From: Ignavibacteria bacterium
GTDB lineage: Bacteria; Bacteroidota; Ignavibacteria; Kapaibacteriales; Kapaibacteriaceae
Reading direction: 5' to 3'
NCBI GenBank assembly: GCA_015709655.1
Contig: CP054181.1
Span: 1,043,262-1,107,261 of the forward strand
DNA length: 64,000 nucleotides
Below are positions 35,911-45,466 of the stretch, piece after piece; position 1 is the first letter of the stretch; each line of letters opens with the position of its first letter. The notes beneath the pieces were generated by a model. The model made no database searches. It was not told where the DNA came from and saw only the letters and a program-made list of their open reading frames with translations. The position numbers and the translations under genes were made by a program.

Positions 35911-36159
35911 CTATTTGGCTGCCTTTGGAGATTGGTATTTTTTAAACCTGCGAATCACCCATAGCAGTGTTATACCAATGGCAAGACTGATTTCCTGTTG
36001 TGAAGACAAACTCGCTCTAGGCTGAGCTCCTAAAATTGGGAAAACATAAACACCAATAAACACTGAGAATCCAAACGTCATGAAAAAGATTCTCACGGTG
36101 CGATACGCAATTCCTAATATGTTCGGAATGTTACATTCTTGAAGTAGACGTGTCTGCAT
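35911..36159 (-). CDS. Small membrane protein of unknown function
   Basis: 82 residues with two hydrophobic helices (YRTVRIFFMTFGFSVFIGVY and SLAIGITLLWVI) and a basic tail RRFKKYQSPKAAK. A GGAG lies 7 bases before the ATG at 36159, within the last codons of the upstream broken gene, so the two were probably one transcription unit. No family is recognised. Expression may be lost if the promoter lay upstream of the IS insertion. Confidence 0.6.
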   Translation of the reverse strand: MQTRLLQECNIPNILGIAYRTVRIFFMTFGFSVFIGVYVFPILGAQPRASLSSQQEISLAIGITLLWVIRRFKKYQSPKAAK

Positions 36160-36161
36160 AA

Positions 36162-36879
36162 TTAAACTCCTACAAGAGGCACCAACATGGCAGCAGCACT
36201 CCATTCTATGCCAGTATTTGTAGCCTTTTCAATTCGTTTCCACTGATTTTTGATATCGAGTTTACCGTTTTGGTCTATCTCCTCTTTAATAGCCCGAAAC
36301 CAACCAAAAATATATCCTGCAGCATCTGCTTGAATAACTTGAACAAAAGCGTCTGCATTTTTTCTGCTGTCACCATTTGGAATCGATGGGTATTTTTCGG
36401 TCCACAATAAAGAGCTACCGTGCATTACTCGTGCTACACCTCCAGCAAGCTCACCGCCTGACTCACCACTGTATGACATCGAGTCCGCAATATTTAGAAA
36501 ATCAAGGGCGACTACCGATAATTCTGAAGCAACAATCTGCCATGTTTTATCACTGGTACTATAAGTTGCGAAAAAACTCTCAAGAGAGTCTAGTATATTT
36601 TTATCTTCCGGTGAAACATAAGGCCATGATGGCATAGATTTTACGGTATCAATCGTTTGTTGTATCACGTCAACATTCCAGTTTGTGTTAAACCATATAT
36701 TCGCCTTATTGATAAGTATAGCAGATGCAAAAGGTGACATATTTGTAGTGTCAATGCCGAATGTTTTTTGTAGAAAGTACATCGCTCGATTGTGGATACA
36801 ATATATGTTCCAGGGTAGTGTTTCACTATAACTCCATTCTATCGAGGAGTACAACGAGTCACATACTAAATTGGAAATT
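36162..36879 (-). pseudogene. 3' part of a lipoprotein gene split by the IS256-like element
   Basis: The minus-strand frame from the IS edge encodes about 238 residues starting near SPISNLVCDSLYSSIEW and ending SAAAMLVPLVGV. The middle has GESGGELAGGVARV and ADAFVQVIQADAAGYIFGWF, a pattern I associate loosely with small exported Bacteroidota proteins of unknown role. The frame runs on into the IS by chance and has no credible start of its own. The N-terminal half is probably at 38268-38453. Rejoining the halves across a single 6-base AAATTG leaves a one-base frame offset, so extra decay must have occurred or the halves are from different genes. Confidence 0.55.
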
Positions 36880-36880
36880 G

Positions 36881-38259
36881 GACTATGTCCGTTTCTTAGT
36901 TGAAAATCTAGAGACTTTGGCTTTGGGCTGATTGGACTGGATTCTATTGTTGACCTCGTCTTTGATCGCCCGTTGCAAAATAGGCAATCGTTTATAGTTG
37001 TGCACTCGCCGCCATGATTGTTCGGCATCAAGAAGAGCTAGTGCTGACCACCGTAGCCGCTGATCACCTGTGGACCATCGCGTAACATGCCTCGTACGAC
37101 GTGCTATGGCAGAGTTCGCCGACTCGATCACATTTGTCGTGCCGAACGAACGGCCGAACACAGATCGTAAGCCGAGTCTTGTCAGGGTCAGTACGTCTTC
37201 GATGCCCTCCTTGAGTGATGCAGCAGCGGCGGGATTGATCTTCTGCAATCGTGCTATGAGTTCATCAGCCATAGTGCGTGCGTGTTTGTAGTCATCGCAG
37301 GAGAACAATTGCTTCAGAAGTTTGCGCCATTCTGGACGTGCGTTCTCCGGCAAGTGGTCAAGCACATTGCGCAACTTGTGCACTTGGCAGCGCTGAATGA
37401 CGGCATATTCGCCAAAGACCTCTTCGATCGCCTTTCGAAGGCCCAGCCCGCCGTCGATCACAAACAACAGGCCGTCATCGAAGCAGAAACCACGGCTGAT
37501 CATCTCGCGAAACATCGTCGTGATCACACCGGCGTTCTCTGTCGTACATTGGGTTAGCCCCAGCGTATACTTCTCCCGGCTTCAGTTACGCCAATAACCG
37601 AGACGATGTTCTGACCCTGTATGCACTTTCCGTCGATGAAGACAGCCACATAGGTTGACTCGTCAAGGCGACGCTGAAGAAACTCTTCCAGGATCGCGGC
37701 GCTGTGCTCAACGAAAAGCTCAGAAACCCGACTCTTTGAGAGTCCAAATGAATCCATCAATGCTTCGGTAACCAGCTCCAGATTGCGGCTGCCGAGTCCA
37801 CGAAACAACGACTCGATCACGTAGGTCGGTGGCCCGCGGCCTGGCGCATTTCATGGTAGATCTGTGGCGAAAACGTCTTCCCGGTTTCGGCATCATACAC
37901 CCTGGGTACTGCCACCGGCAGCTTCTGTCCTCCTACAGCAAGACTGCCAGGATTACGTCCCCAGCGGCTGTACCGGCCCTGGTGAGGCTTGTCATGGCTA
38001 TGGCGCTCCCCGGCTAGGTGCGTCACCTCCCGTTCCATCAGCTGAACGCCAACATGTCTGCTCAGCTCCAGATGATTTAACACGAGTGCCGCGACTTCGT
38101 CGCCTGCCAGCTCCGCTAGTGTTTCGATTGCCGCACTAAGATCTGGGTGCGTATGTTTGGATCGCATGGGGCTCCTTTGTTTGGTGTTTGGTTGTTTAGT
38201 TTCTCCAAATTACCAACCACAAAGCGAGCCTCTTTTTCAACTAACTTCCGGACACTGTC
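36881..38259 (-). mobile_element. IS256-family insertion sequence
   Basis: About 1.38 kb. The ends are imperfect inverted repeats: left GACTATGTCCG then TTAGTTGAAAA, right (reverse complement) GACAGTGTCCG then TTAGTTGAAAA, with a 4-base mismatched stretch between. AAATTG occurs immediately outside both ends, consistent with a partly eroded 8-bp target duplication (GGAAATTG versus CTAAATTG). It encodes a frameshifted transposase on the minus strand. Confidence 0.85.
36883..38167 (-). pseudogene. IS256-family (mutator-type) transposase with two frameshifts
   Basis: Three overlapping minus-strand frames make one transposase of about 425 residues: 38167-37817 (N-terminus, ending PQIYHEMRQAAGHRPT), 37820-37554 (FIDGKCIQGQ, first catalytic Asp) and about 37577-36883 (LLFVIDGGLGL second Asp, GTTNVIESANS Glu). 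The DDE triad is intact. The first shift is near 37820-37835. The second is near 37575-37578, where AGEKYTLGLTQCTTENAG would be restored by one extra base after GCCGG. Two single-base losses in one gene indicate either true inactivation or sequencing error; there is no slippery heptamer typical of programmed shifts. Confidence 0.85.
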
Positions 38260-38267
38260 CTAAATTG

Positions 38268-38453
38268 TGGCATCACCGCAACTGATGCAAATTCACTTTC
38301 AGATATTAGCACTTTATCACTATTCGTACCCGTGTAGGAGTTAATTGCATGATCATGATCATGCTCAGATCCACAGGCTAGAATTAAGAAAGTAGTTAGA
38401 GAAACAAGGAGAAGCCTAAGATTGCTGAGGTTAAAAATAGAAATTGTACACAA
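38268..38453 (-). pseudogene. 5' part of a lipoprotein gene, cut by the IS
   Basis: Reading from a TTG at 38453 (another at 38459), the frame gives a lipoprotein signal NLRLLLVSLTTFLILACG with lipobox LILAC, then EHDHDHAINSYTGTN and VLISESEFASVAVMPQF, where the IS begins. The DNA for HDHDHA is the 18-bp palindrome GCATGATCATGATCATGC (38347-38364). It is the likely N-terminal half of the gene whose 3' part is at 36162-36879. Confidence 0.5.
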
Positions 38454-39003
38454 TGCCAAGTGTTTAAGCGGTAGTCGAATATGTGCCCGGCTACTTAAAC
38501 CGCGAACGTGTGTGGGGGGGGGATCATATGTGCTATCCTTTAAAATAGTAAAAGGAAGTGATTCTAATGTAGAATCCCATTGATTCTGTCGCTTAAAATA
38601 GTAGAAATACAAGTACTATCCAAATATACAGATTGAGTTATTTTGACGTTATTATCTCTATCTCTTTTACACTCTAATTCGTCCGTTTTTAAACCCCTTT
38701 GCACTGTCCGATGTACGGTTCAGGATAATTCAACCTGGAAATCCGTGCACAATTGCAGTGCACCCTAGCAGTTTAATGATGGGGTATCCCGAAAACTGCC
38801 CCCTGCTCCCCCCCTACCTAGAGCGTAAATTCAATGCACTTACACCGCTAGGAGGGGCGTACGGATCTGCGCCGTAATGTCAGATTTGGGTAGATTTTAT
38901 TCGGCAGAAATTGTGCAAACCGATATCTTCGCAGCTAACCATTCTGGAGTATTCGATACTTTGGAATAAACCAAAGCCCCTTTCAATCACTTTTATTGTT
39001 TCA
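38454..39003. other. Intergenic stretch upstream of isocitrate dehydrogenase
   Basis: No gene is supported. It contains a run of G around 38513-38522, pyrimidine-rich stretches near 38800, and TATCTTCG near 38926, a variant of the -7 element that could drive icd about 70 bases downstream. Confidence 0.4.
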
Positions 39004-40233
39004 ATGAAAATCAAAGTTCAAAACCCGGTCGTTGAATTAGACGGCGACGAGATGACCCGGATTATCTGGTCGTTTATTAAAAACAAGCTTATTCTGCCAT
39101 ATCTGGATGTTGACATAAAGTACTTTGATCTGAGTATCGAGCACCGTGATGCAACCAATGACCAGGTTACGGTTGACGCAGCCAACGCAATCAAGCAGTA
39201 CAACGTTGGTATCAAGTGTGCAACCATTACGCCTGACGAAGCACGAGTAAAAGAGTTTAACCTTAAACACATGTGGAAGAGTCCGAACGGGACAATTCGT
39301 AATATTCTTGACGGCACGGTCTTCCGTGAGCCAATTGTTTGCAGCAACGTCCCGCGCTTAGTTCCAAATTGGACAGCGCCGATCTGCATCGGACGTCACG
39401 CCTACGGTGACCAGTATCGTGCTACTGACTTCCGTACCAAGGGCCCGGGCAGGCTTACGATTTCGTTCACCCCCGATGACGGAAGTGAACCAGTTTCACA
39501 CGAGGTGTTCCACTTCCAAGCCGATGGTGTTGCACTTGCAATGTACAACACCGACGAGAGCATACGCGGCTTTGCGCGTGCCTGTATGAATCAGGCTCTC
39601 ATGAAAAAGTGGCCACTCTACCTGAGTACCAAGAACACGATTCTTAAAAAATATGACGGCCGGTTTAAAGATATTTTCCAGGAAGTGTTCGACACCGAAT
39701 TTGCTGCTCAGTTTACGGAGGCCGGAATTACCTACGAGCACAGGCTGATTGATGATATGGTGGCTGCTGCCCTTAAGTGGAACGGCAATTTTGTCTGGGC
39801 ATGCAAGAATTACGACGGAGATGTTCAGAGCGATACCGTGGCACAGGGGTTCGGATCTCTTGGTTTAATGACATCAACGCTTGTTACTCCAGACGGTGGC
39901 ACCATGGAAGCCGAGGCCGCACACGGTACTGTTACGCGCCATTACCGCGAGCACCAAAAAGGTAATCCAACATCGACCAATCCGATTGCTTCCATCTTTG
40001 CGTGGACGCGTGGACTGGAGTTCCGGGGCAAGCTTGACGGCAACCAGGAGCTGATTACCTTCTGCCATACACTTGAGAAAGTCTGCGTTGATGTTGTAGA
40101 AAGCGGACGGATGACCAAGGACCTTGCAGTATGCATCCATGGCAACAAGGTTGAGCACGGCACACACTACCTTTATACCGATGAGTTCTTAGACGCACTC
40201 AACACTGAACTGCAGGCACGATTACGCGGATAA
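39004..40233 (+). CDS. icd: NADP-dependent isocitrate dehydrogenase
   Basis: 409 residues of the dimeric, eukaryote-like NADP-IDH subfamily, converting isocitrate to 2-oxoglutarate with NADPH formation (TCA cycle). Visible are [14 protein letters not shown] at the N-terminus, the substrate loop [20 protein letters not shown] (read in parts), [13 protein letters not shown], the metal site [13 protein letters not shown] and NYDGDVQSD, and [13 protein letters not shown] for NADP binding. The ATG at 39004 is taken; upstream in-frame codons have no signal. Three short genes and lysA follow with short gaps, probably one transcript. Confidence 0.96.
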   Translation: MKIKVQNPVVELDGDEMTRIIWSFIKNKLILPYLDVDIKYFDLSIEHRDATNDQVTVDAANAIKQYNVGIKCATITPDEARVKEFNLKHMWKSPNGTIRNILDGTVFREPIVCSNVPRLVPNWTAPICIGRHAYGDQYRATDFRTKGPGRLTISFTPDDGSEPVSHEVFHFQADGVALAMYNTDESIRGFARACMNQALMKKWPLYLSTKNTILKKYDGRFKDIFQEVFDTEFAAQFTEAGITYEHRLIDDMVAAALKWNGNFVWACKNYDGDVQSDTVAQGFGSLGLMTSTLVTPDGGTMEAEAAHGTVTRHYREHQKGNPTSTNPIASIFAWTRGLEFRGKLDGNQELITFCHTLEKVCVDVVESGRMTKDLAVCIHGNKVEHGTHYLYTDEFLDALNTELQARLRG

Positions 40234-40236
40234 AAC

Positions 40237-40755
40237 GTGTCAGCCAATACCACACCATTTGCAGACCTTAACTTAGTTGAACACCCCGAAGGCGGTCGGT
40301 TTGCCGAATACTACAGGTCGGCCGCCACGGTTACAACTGCCCGTGGCGAACGCCCAGCCGGCACCGCAATCTACTACTCACTTAACCCGTCCGAGATCTC
40401 CGCCTTTCACCGTCTGGCACATGACGAACTTTGGTGCTGGCATGCCGGAGGAGTTATCCGTCTGCATATCATTGCGCCGGACGGCAGCTACCGGACTGTG
40501 GACCTTGGAGAGCGTAAAGGGGCTGAGCAATACGCAACCACCGTCCATGCAGGATGCTGGTTTGGGGCAGAGTGTTTTCAGGCTCCCACCCTTGTAAGCG
40601 CCATTGTTGTCCCCGGCTTTGACTTTTTGGACTTCGAACTGGCAAACAGAGCCACCATGCTAAAGGAATTCCCGCACCTGTCCACGATCGTGGAGCGGTT
40701 AACAGCTCAGGAATACCACGCACCTACCCATAGAAACAACACAGAAGATTCGTAA
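40237..40755 (+). CDS. Cupin family protein (DUF985)
   Basis: 172 residues from GTG 40237, three bases after the icd stop. The DUF985 cupin pattern is clear: LVEHPEGGRFAEYYRS, IYYSLNPSEISAFHRLAHDELWCWHAGG, and CWFGAECFQAPTLVSAIVVPGFDF. Fungal and bacterial relatives bind small molecules, possibly sugars; the reaction is not known. No secretion signal is present. Confidence 0.88.
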   Translation: MSANTTPFADLNLVEHPEGGRFAEYYRSAATVTTARGERPAGTAIYYSLNPSEISAFHRLAHDELWCWHAGGVIRLHIIAPDGSYRTVDLGERKGAEQYATTVHAGCWFGAECFQAPTLVSAIVVPGFDFLDFELANRATMLKEFPHLSTIVERLTAQEYHAPTHRNNTEDS

Positions 40756-40763
40756 TTTGCCGT

Positions 40764-41018
40764 ATGGTAAAAACAAAACCAAAACCTACGAAAAATGTAC
40801 TGTGGCACAACCCGTTTACACAGAAGCAGCTGTACATCATCGCTCTTGGAATAGGGGTCATCATTCTTGGCTTCCTTCTGCTTGCCAGCGGTGTTGGAGG
40901 CAACTGGGACAATCCGCTCGCCGTGGATATTGCGCCGGTTGTACTGGTGCTTGGCTACTGTGTAGTGATACCGTTTGCCATTATGAAGTACGGTAAAAAA
41001 ACTGACGATTCAGAATGA
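40764..41018 (+). CDS. DUF3098 small membrane protein
   Basis: 84 residues: WHNPFTQKQLYIIALGIGVI starts the first of two transmembrane helices, the second is VVLVLGYCVVIPFAIM, and the end is charged. The pattern (Pro/Phe before helix 1, GVGGNWDNPLAVDIAP loop) matches DUF3098, found mainly in Bacteroidota and often next to cell-division or transport genes. Its function is unknown. Its stop overlaps the ATG of the next gene. Confidence 0.78.
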   Translation: MVKTKPKPTKNVLWHNPFTQKQLYIIALGIGVIILGFLLLASGVGGNWDNPLAVDIAPVVLVLGYCVVIPFAIMKYGKKTDDSE

Positions 41019-41350
41019 TGCCTAACGTTCGGCCCGAAGCTGAGCCGGAAATCCTCCGAAAGACTGAGAGCCGCATTCGAAGTGTACGGCTGTTGCGCGC
41101 TGCAGGCAGCCTGGTGGCGAACCTTCGACTGCTTGTTGCAATGTTGCGCGACGGCTCTTTTCACCTTTCATGGCAGACGAAGGCGCTTATCTTATCTGCC
41201 ATGGCCTACTTTTTAATGCCACTCGACTCGGTGCCCGACGTTATACCAATTGTTGGCTTCATCGACGATACCGTTGTTGTTGGTGCGGTTATCAGGCGGC
41301 TGAACGGCGAGATAGAGCGCTATAAAGATCACATTTCATGGAACTCATAA
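41015..41350 (+). CDS. DUF1232 (YkvA) family membrane protein
   Basis: 111 residues. The C-terminal half contains the DUF1232 signature AMAYFLMPLDSVPDVIPIVGFIDDTVVVGAVI, read here as AYFLMPLDSVPDVIP then GFIDD. The family is small and membrane-associated with no proven role. It overlaps the previous gene by 4 bases and lysA by 13. Confidence 0.85.
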   Translation: MMPNVRPEAEPEILRKTESRIRSVRLLRAAGSLVANLRLLVAMLRDGSFHLSWQTKALILSAMAYFLMPLDSVPDVIPIVGFIDDTVVVGAVIRRLNGEIERYKDHISWNS

Positions 41351-42570
41351 ACGGCTCATACCACATAGGTGGCGTACCGGTAAACGATATTGCCGCACTG
41401 GCCGGGCTGCCGGTTTACGTTTACGATGCCTCGATCATCGAACAACAGGTTCAAAGGCTGAACACTGCTTTTTCGAGCTTCCCGCACCGAATTTTGTACG
41501 CAGCCAAGGCATTAACCAATATTAACATCCTGGCGTTTATCCGAAAGCAAGGTGTAGGTCTGGATACGGTGTCGCTGCAGGAAGTTCAGCTTGGTCTTGA
41601 AGCCGGCTTTCAACCGTCAGAAATTCTGTTTACGCCCAACATGGTGCAGTACGAAGAACTTCGGGAAGCAATTTCGCTGGGTGTACAAATTAACATTGAT
41701 GCAATCTCGGTACTCGACAGATTTGGTCATGACTACTGCGGTACCGTTCCGGTGGCCATCAGAATTAACCCTCACATTATGGCCGGTGGTAACGAACGCA
41801 TCAGTACCGGACACATCGACAGTAAGTTTGGTATCTCAATTCACCAGATGAGGCATGTTCAGCGTGTTGTTGCTACCAACGGGATCAACGTGAATGGATT
41901 ACACATGCACACAGGAAGCGATATCCTGGATGCCGAGGTGTTTCTGCAGGGGGCTGAGCTTTTGCTTGATATTGCCGCTGATTATCCTCAGATTTCATTC
42001 CTTGACTTTGGCAGCGGGTTTAAAGTACCGTATAAACCAGACGATATCGGTACTGATATCAACGAACTTGGTAAGCGTCTTGGTGACCGCATTAACGCTT
42101 TCAACGCCTCACGCACCACCCCGGTTGAAGTATGGTTTGAGCCTGGGAAGTTCCTTGTGAGTGAGGCCGGAACCTTGCTCGTACGCGTCAACGTTGTGAA
42201 ACAAACCACGGCAACCGTGTTTGCCGGGGTTGACAGCGGACTAAATCATCTGATTCGGCCAATGCTGTATGGTTCACATCACGAAATCATTAACGTATCG
42301 AATCCTACAGGTACGCCGCGCATTTACACGGTGGTAGGTTATATCTGCGAAACCGACACATTTGGCTGGGACCGTAAACTTAATGAAGTCCGTGAATCTG
42401 ACATCCTTGCGTTTAAGAATGCCGGCGCATACGGTTACAGCATGAGTTCGAATTACAATGCCAGGCTGCGTCCGGCAGAAATCCTTGTACACAACAAACA
42501 GGCACACATAATCCGGCGCCGCGAAACACTTGACGACTTACTCGCAACCCAAATTAGAATACAACTGTAA
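41338..42570 (+). CDS. lysA: Diaminopimelate decarboxylase
   Basis: 410 residues. A PLP enzyme that converts meso-diaminopimelate to lysine, the last lysine-synthesis step. The PLP Lys is in RILYAAKALT (Lys57). Other motifs are MHTGSDI (substrate), FLDFGSGFKVPY (PLP phosphate), EPGKFLVSEAG, and the second-subunit Cys-Glu ICETDTFGWDR and YGYSMSSNYNARLRP. It overlaps DUF1232 by 13 bases; its end overlaps the convergent gene at 42554 by 17 bases. Confidence 0.93.
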   Translation: MELINGSYHIGGVPVNDIAALAGLPVYVYDASIIEQQVQRLNTAFSSFPHRILYAAKALTNINILAFIRKQGVGLDTVSLQEVQLGLEAGFQPSEILFTPNMVQYEELREAISLGVQINIDAISVLDRFGHDYCGTVPVAIRINPHIMAGGNERISTGHIDSKFGISIHQMRHVQRVVATNGINVNGLHMHTGSDILDAEVFLQGAELLLDIAADYPQISFLDFGSGFKVPYKPDDIGTDINELGKRLGDRINAFNASRTTPVEVWFEPGKFLVSEAGTLLVRVNVVKQTTATVFAGVDSGLNHLIRPMLYGSHHEIINVSNPTGTPRIYTVVGYICETDTFGWDRKLNEVRESDILAFKNAGAYGYSMSSNYNARLRPAEILVHNKQAHIIRRRETLDDLLATQIRIQL

Positions 42571-43399
42571 TACTTCCGCCTATGGTAAAAATATTTAGCG
42601 GAGCCGTTGTATTAAACGGCCAGTTCATCTGATTTCGTTTGAGCGCTTTAAACCCCATTGCGATACCATTTCGGATAATGAAATGAACAATGGGCTTTGC
42701 CATTGGCGAGCTTCTGCCTACTGCGTCAACAAAGTACGAGCCGATACCGTCAGCAACCCCGCTGATAATCGAACTCATCGTCCAATACCAAAACAAATGG
42801 CGCTCATAGACCTGTGCCCACTCAACGTTACCCGACAGGGTTACTCCGGGCATCACCCTAATACCAATTCCAGCACCTGAAGACTCACCAAAACGTACAC
42901 CGTCGAATCTGGTTAACCGTTCATTTCGAATTGAATCTGAGCCCAGTGTAGGGAAATCCATAACAAACCAACTAATCGGTTCCTTGGTGTTGATGAACTC
43001 AATACTCTGGTTTCCGCTCTCCGAGAGTTTGTACCCTATGCTTTCCGATCCAACAAAACCAAAGTTCCAAATCCCTGAAGTGTATTGCGATACCGCTGTA
43101 TCGCCATCCATGATCCAGTTCACATAGATACCATTCCTGTTAGAATGCGTAAGCATGTTGTTGGTCTCGGACTCGGGTGTATCGAAGCCAAATCTGAGCC
43201 CCGTGGCAACTGAACTACCAAAATCCGAAAATCCGTCAAATCCAAACGTTGACTGTCCACCAAACGCTTCAATAAAGGGGCTTCCCTGGACACCAAATTT
43301 GACATTAAATGATGTATCGGCAGAAGGCCGTGCAATCATTGCTGTATCTAGAGTTCCAACAGCAATGGCGAGTATTACTGCACAGTGCAGGAATTTCAT
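42554..43399 (-). CDS. Exported protein of unknown function
   Basis: 281 residues from the ATG at 43399. A signal peptide (KFLHCAVILAIAVGTLDTAMIA) is followed by a beta-rich, Gly/Ser/aromatic mature part (SDFGSSVATGLRFGFDT, GIGIRVMPGVTLSGNVEW, IFTIGGSITVVF at the C-terminus) that suggests an outer-membrane or periplasmic barrel-like protein. I recognise no family. It begins one base after the stop of the disordered-protein gene (TAGTATG), so the two are coupled. Confidence 0.65.
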   Translation of the reverse strand: MKFLHCAVILAIAVGTLDTAMIARPSADTSFNVKFGVQGSPFIEAFGGQSTFGFDGFSDFGSSVATGLRFGFDTPESETNNMLTHSNRNGIYVNWIMDGDTAVSQYTSGIWNFGFVGSESIGYKLSESGNQSIEFINTKEPISWFVMDFPTLGSDSIRNERLTRFDGVRFGESSGAGIGIRVMPGVTLSGNVEWAQVYERHLFWYWTMSSIISGVADGIGSYFVDAVGRSSPMAKPIVHFIIRNGIAMGFKALKRNQMNWPFNTTAPLNIFTIGGSITVVF

Positions 43400-43400
43400 A

Positions 43401-44279
43401 CTAATCCTCTGAAGAATTGTTGTCATCGGTTCGTTTTTTTCGACTTCTCATTTTTCGTTCCTTAGGCTTATTAGGATCCAGGTTCTCACGATACAGGAAC
43501 ATGTCGCTGGTATAAACCTTGCTCCGGCTTACTTCGGTGTGGTTCTTTCGTTCGGCAAGCCCCAGCCTTGGTTTTCCCTTACCCTTTGAAAATGTCCGTT
43601 TGTTATTATTACGATTTCTGGCCCCACCCTGTGAACCGTTACCGGAACCATAGGGTTGGGCATTGCCGTTATTCGTAAACTTACGTGTTTTCTTCCATTT
43701 GCCGGGAGTACGTGAACGATTGTCGTCGGAAAAATCGTTAGGGTTACTCTTGGTGCGAAACTGTCTGTCTTCTCTTGGCGGAGTGGCTGGATCTCTGCGT
43801 GAACTTCCGTGTGCTGATCTGCGTTGGCTACCCGGTCGGTTCGGGTCTGCGTTTCTGTGCGCCCCATGCGTCCGACGATCCCTGTAGTTTGTTTTACGCT
43901 GCCCATCCTGCTGCCGGTTACCGTCACTATCGTCATGCTGACGCCTATCGTCATGACGGAATCCAGACCTGTGTGGCTGAGTTTCATCGCGGTGCTGGGC
44001 ATCGTTGTTCCGGAAACGTCTGTCATCCCGCTGTGGGCCGCCTGCAAAGCGGTGCTGCGAGCCATCACGGCGTTTGGGACCTCCGGCCCGGGGATTCCCG
44101 TCGCGACGTTCCTTTCGGCCATGCTGGCCTGAAAATGCATTGGGACCTGCCTTCTTTTTTCTGCCGCTGCCTGGTGTAAAGCCAAGAGCCGATTCATTCG
44201 TGAGCGGCTGTTGCTCATCGTCAGATTCATTATGATCGTGTCCCTTGCGGCCACCATCATGTTTACCGTTGTTAACCAT
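43401..44279 (-). CDS. Disordered basic Arg/Gly/Asn-rich protein, possible RNA binder
   Basis: 292 residues with almost no hydrophobic core. The composition is dominated by R, G, N, D, K, H and Q, in runs such as HRFAGGPQRDDRRFRN and RNRNNNKRTFSKGKGKPR. A short N-terminal element NESALGFTPGSGRKKKAG looks ordered, and the C-terminus (KVYTSDMFLYRENLDPNKPK) is less biased. Such sequences occur as tails of DEAD-box helicases and RNA-binding proteins, but here no folded domain is attached. The overlapping frame at 43529-44260 is rejected because it has no logical end and an uneven composition. Confidence 0.6.
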   Translation of the reverse strand: MVNNGKHDGGRKGHDHNESDDEQQPLTNESALGFTPGSGRKKKAGPNAFSGQHGRKERRDGNPRAGGPKRRDGSQHRFAGGPQRDDRRFRNNDAQHRDETQPHRSGFRHDDRRQHDDSDGNRQQDGQRKTNYRDRRTHGAHRNADPNRPGSQRRSAHGSSRRDPATPPREDRQFRTKSNPNDFSDDNRSRTPGKWKKTRKFTNNGNAQPYGSGNGSQGGARNRNNNKRTFSKGKGKPRLGLAERKNHTEVSRSKVYTSDMFLYRENLDPNKPKERKMRSRKKRTDDNNSSED

Positions 44280-44381
44280 TTGAATTACAAAAGTTCCTGA
44301 TTAGTTCTTGTTTTAGTAAGGGGGCTTACATCCTTCGTTCGAGATGAGAGCCGATAACAAAGAAAGAAGAATAGTAAATTT

Positions 44382-45002
44382 TTATTGTTCTTTCCAGATG
44401 ATTGTACACCCAATTGCCTTCGTTATCGCCTGCCGCGGGGTAGTACCATGTGTTAGATCGGCAATGGCATTCTCCACGAATTTTTGTTCAACAGCCTCGG
44501 CATCGCGTGGATTATCGTCAACCGCTCCGATATATTCCACTACAAACCCGGTTTTGGTGTTGTGCAATAGAAAAACGTGTGGGGTACGGCGCGCTCCGTA
44601 AGCATGAGCAATTGCCTGTGTGGAATCATAAACATATGGAAACGGATACTCTTTTTCCGTAGCGCGCTCCTTCATCTTTTCGAAGCTGTCTTCCGGCTCT
44701 TCAGTGGCATCGCTTGAGCTAATACCAAGAACAGGCCAGCCCTCGGGGGCATATTTTTTATGCAGTGCAATAATACGATCTTCGTATGCTGTGGAGAAGG
44801 GGCAATGATTTGCCATGAACACAATAATCACACCCTTTGCGTTCCGAAACGACGCTAGTGATACCGTCTTACCATCCACGTTCCGGGCTGAAAAGTCAGG
44901 CGCTTTATCGCCAATGGTTACGCCTGGTGGCAGTGTGTCGGCGGCAATCACTCGACCAATAACCAGGAGCATTGTAAACGTGGCTAATGCAAGTCGGATC
45001 AT
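44382..45002 (-). CDS. Exported peroxiredoxin/AhpC-TSA-like thioredoxin-fold protein
   Basis: 206 residues from the ATG at 45002. A signal peptide ends near GRVIAA. The fold begins IGDKAPDFSARNVDGKTVSLASF; the active-site region is FMANHCPFSTAYEDRI with a single Cys, so it looks like the one-Cys TlpA/AhpC-related group often called redoxin-family proteins. GARRTPHVFLL contains the cis-Pro. It is probably periplasmic. The start overlaps the stop of the WCKPC thioredoxin gene (ATGA). Confidence 0.85.
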   Translation of the reverse strand: MIRLALATFTMLLVIGRVIAADTLPPGVTIGDKAPDFSARNVDGKTVSLASFRNAKGVIIVFMANHCPFSTAYEDRIIALHKKYAPEGWPVLGISSSDATEEPEDSFEKMKERATEKEYPFPYVYDSTQAIAHAYGARRTPHVFLLHNTKTGFVVEYIGAVDDNPRDAEAVEQKFVENAIADLTHGTTPRQAITKAIGCTIIWKEQ

Positions 45003-45466
45003 AGCTCTCCCCATCCATTCGCTGAAATTGTATCCCGAAGATCGGAACTCGTAAACGTAGTCTCATAAATTTTTCGAGTGCCAGTACCGCTGCGTACAAA
45101 CAGTGTGGCGGGTATGGCACCGCTCCATTCAGGAGATACCCAGTTTATCCATTCCTGTGGTTTGGATTCGTTCAGCAACACCACTTCGGCAACAAGGTTG
45201 CGTTTGCCGATAAAAGCCTCTGTTTTTGCCCGATCCTTAATATCATCTACGCTTACGAGCAGTACCTTAATCGGCTTGTTGGAAACCATGCGATGGAAAT
45301 CGTCGAATTCGGGAAGCTCTGCAATGCAGGGCTTACACCAGGTTGACCAGAAGTTTACAACAAAGAGTGTATCGGGTGCGGCGGTTATCCGGGCTTCAAG
45401 GTCGTTCAGTTTAACCGAGGGTAGCTGAATCTGCAGTACAGCCAGTGATAGAAATAGCGTTATCAT
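44999..45466 (-). CDS. TlpA-like thioredoxin-fold protein
   Basis: 155 residues with an N-terminal hydrophobic segment (MITLFLSLAVLQI, probably a signal) and VVNFWSTWCKPCIAELPEF, the CxxC active site at residues 44-47. SGAIPATLFV is the cis-Pro loop. It is an extracytoplasmic disulfide reductase by family. It overlaps its neighbours on both sides by 4 bases, making a three-gene unit with the SRAP protein and the redoxin. Confidence 0.85.
   Translation of the reverse strand: MITLFLSLAVLQIQLPSVKLNDLEARITAAPDTLFVVNFWSTWCKPCIAELPEFDDFHRMVSNKPIKVLLVSVDDIKDRAKTEAFIGKRNLVAEVVLLNESKPQEWINWVSPEWSGAIPATLFVRSGTGTRKIYETTFTSSDLRDTISANGWGEL

Noticed and set aside
37554-37835. Programmed frameshifting in the IS transposase
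   Set aside because: No slippery run is present at either shift and IS256-type transposases are normally made from one frame; decay or sequence error is simpler.
38513-38522. Poly-G run as a phase-variable switch
   Set aside because: It does not lie in a supported coding region or promoter spacer, although it is close to the broken lipoprotein gene.
43529-44260. Second long minus-strand frame overlapping the disordered-protein gene
   Set aside because: It has a Met/Thr-rich composition without any domain and is a by-product of the biased sequence; the other frame has a start and is coupled to the next gene.
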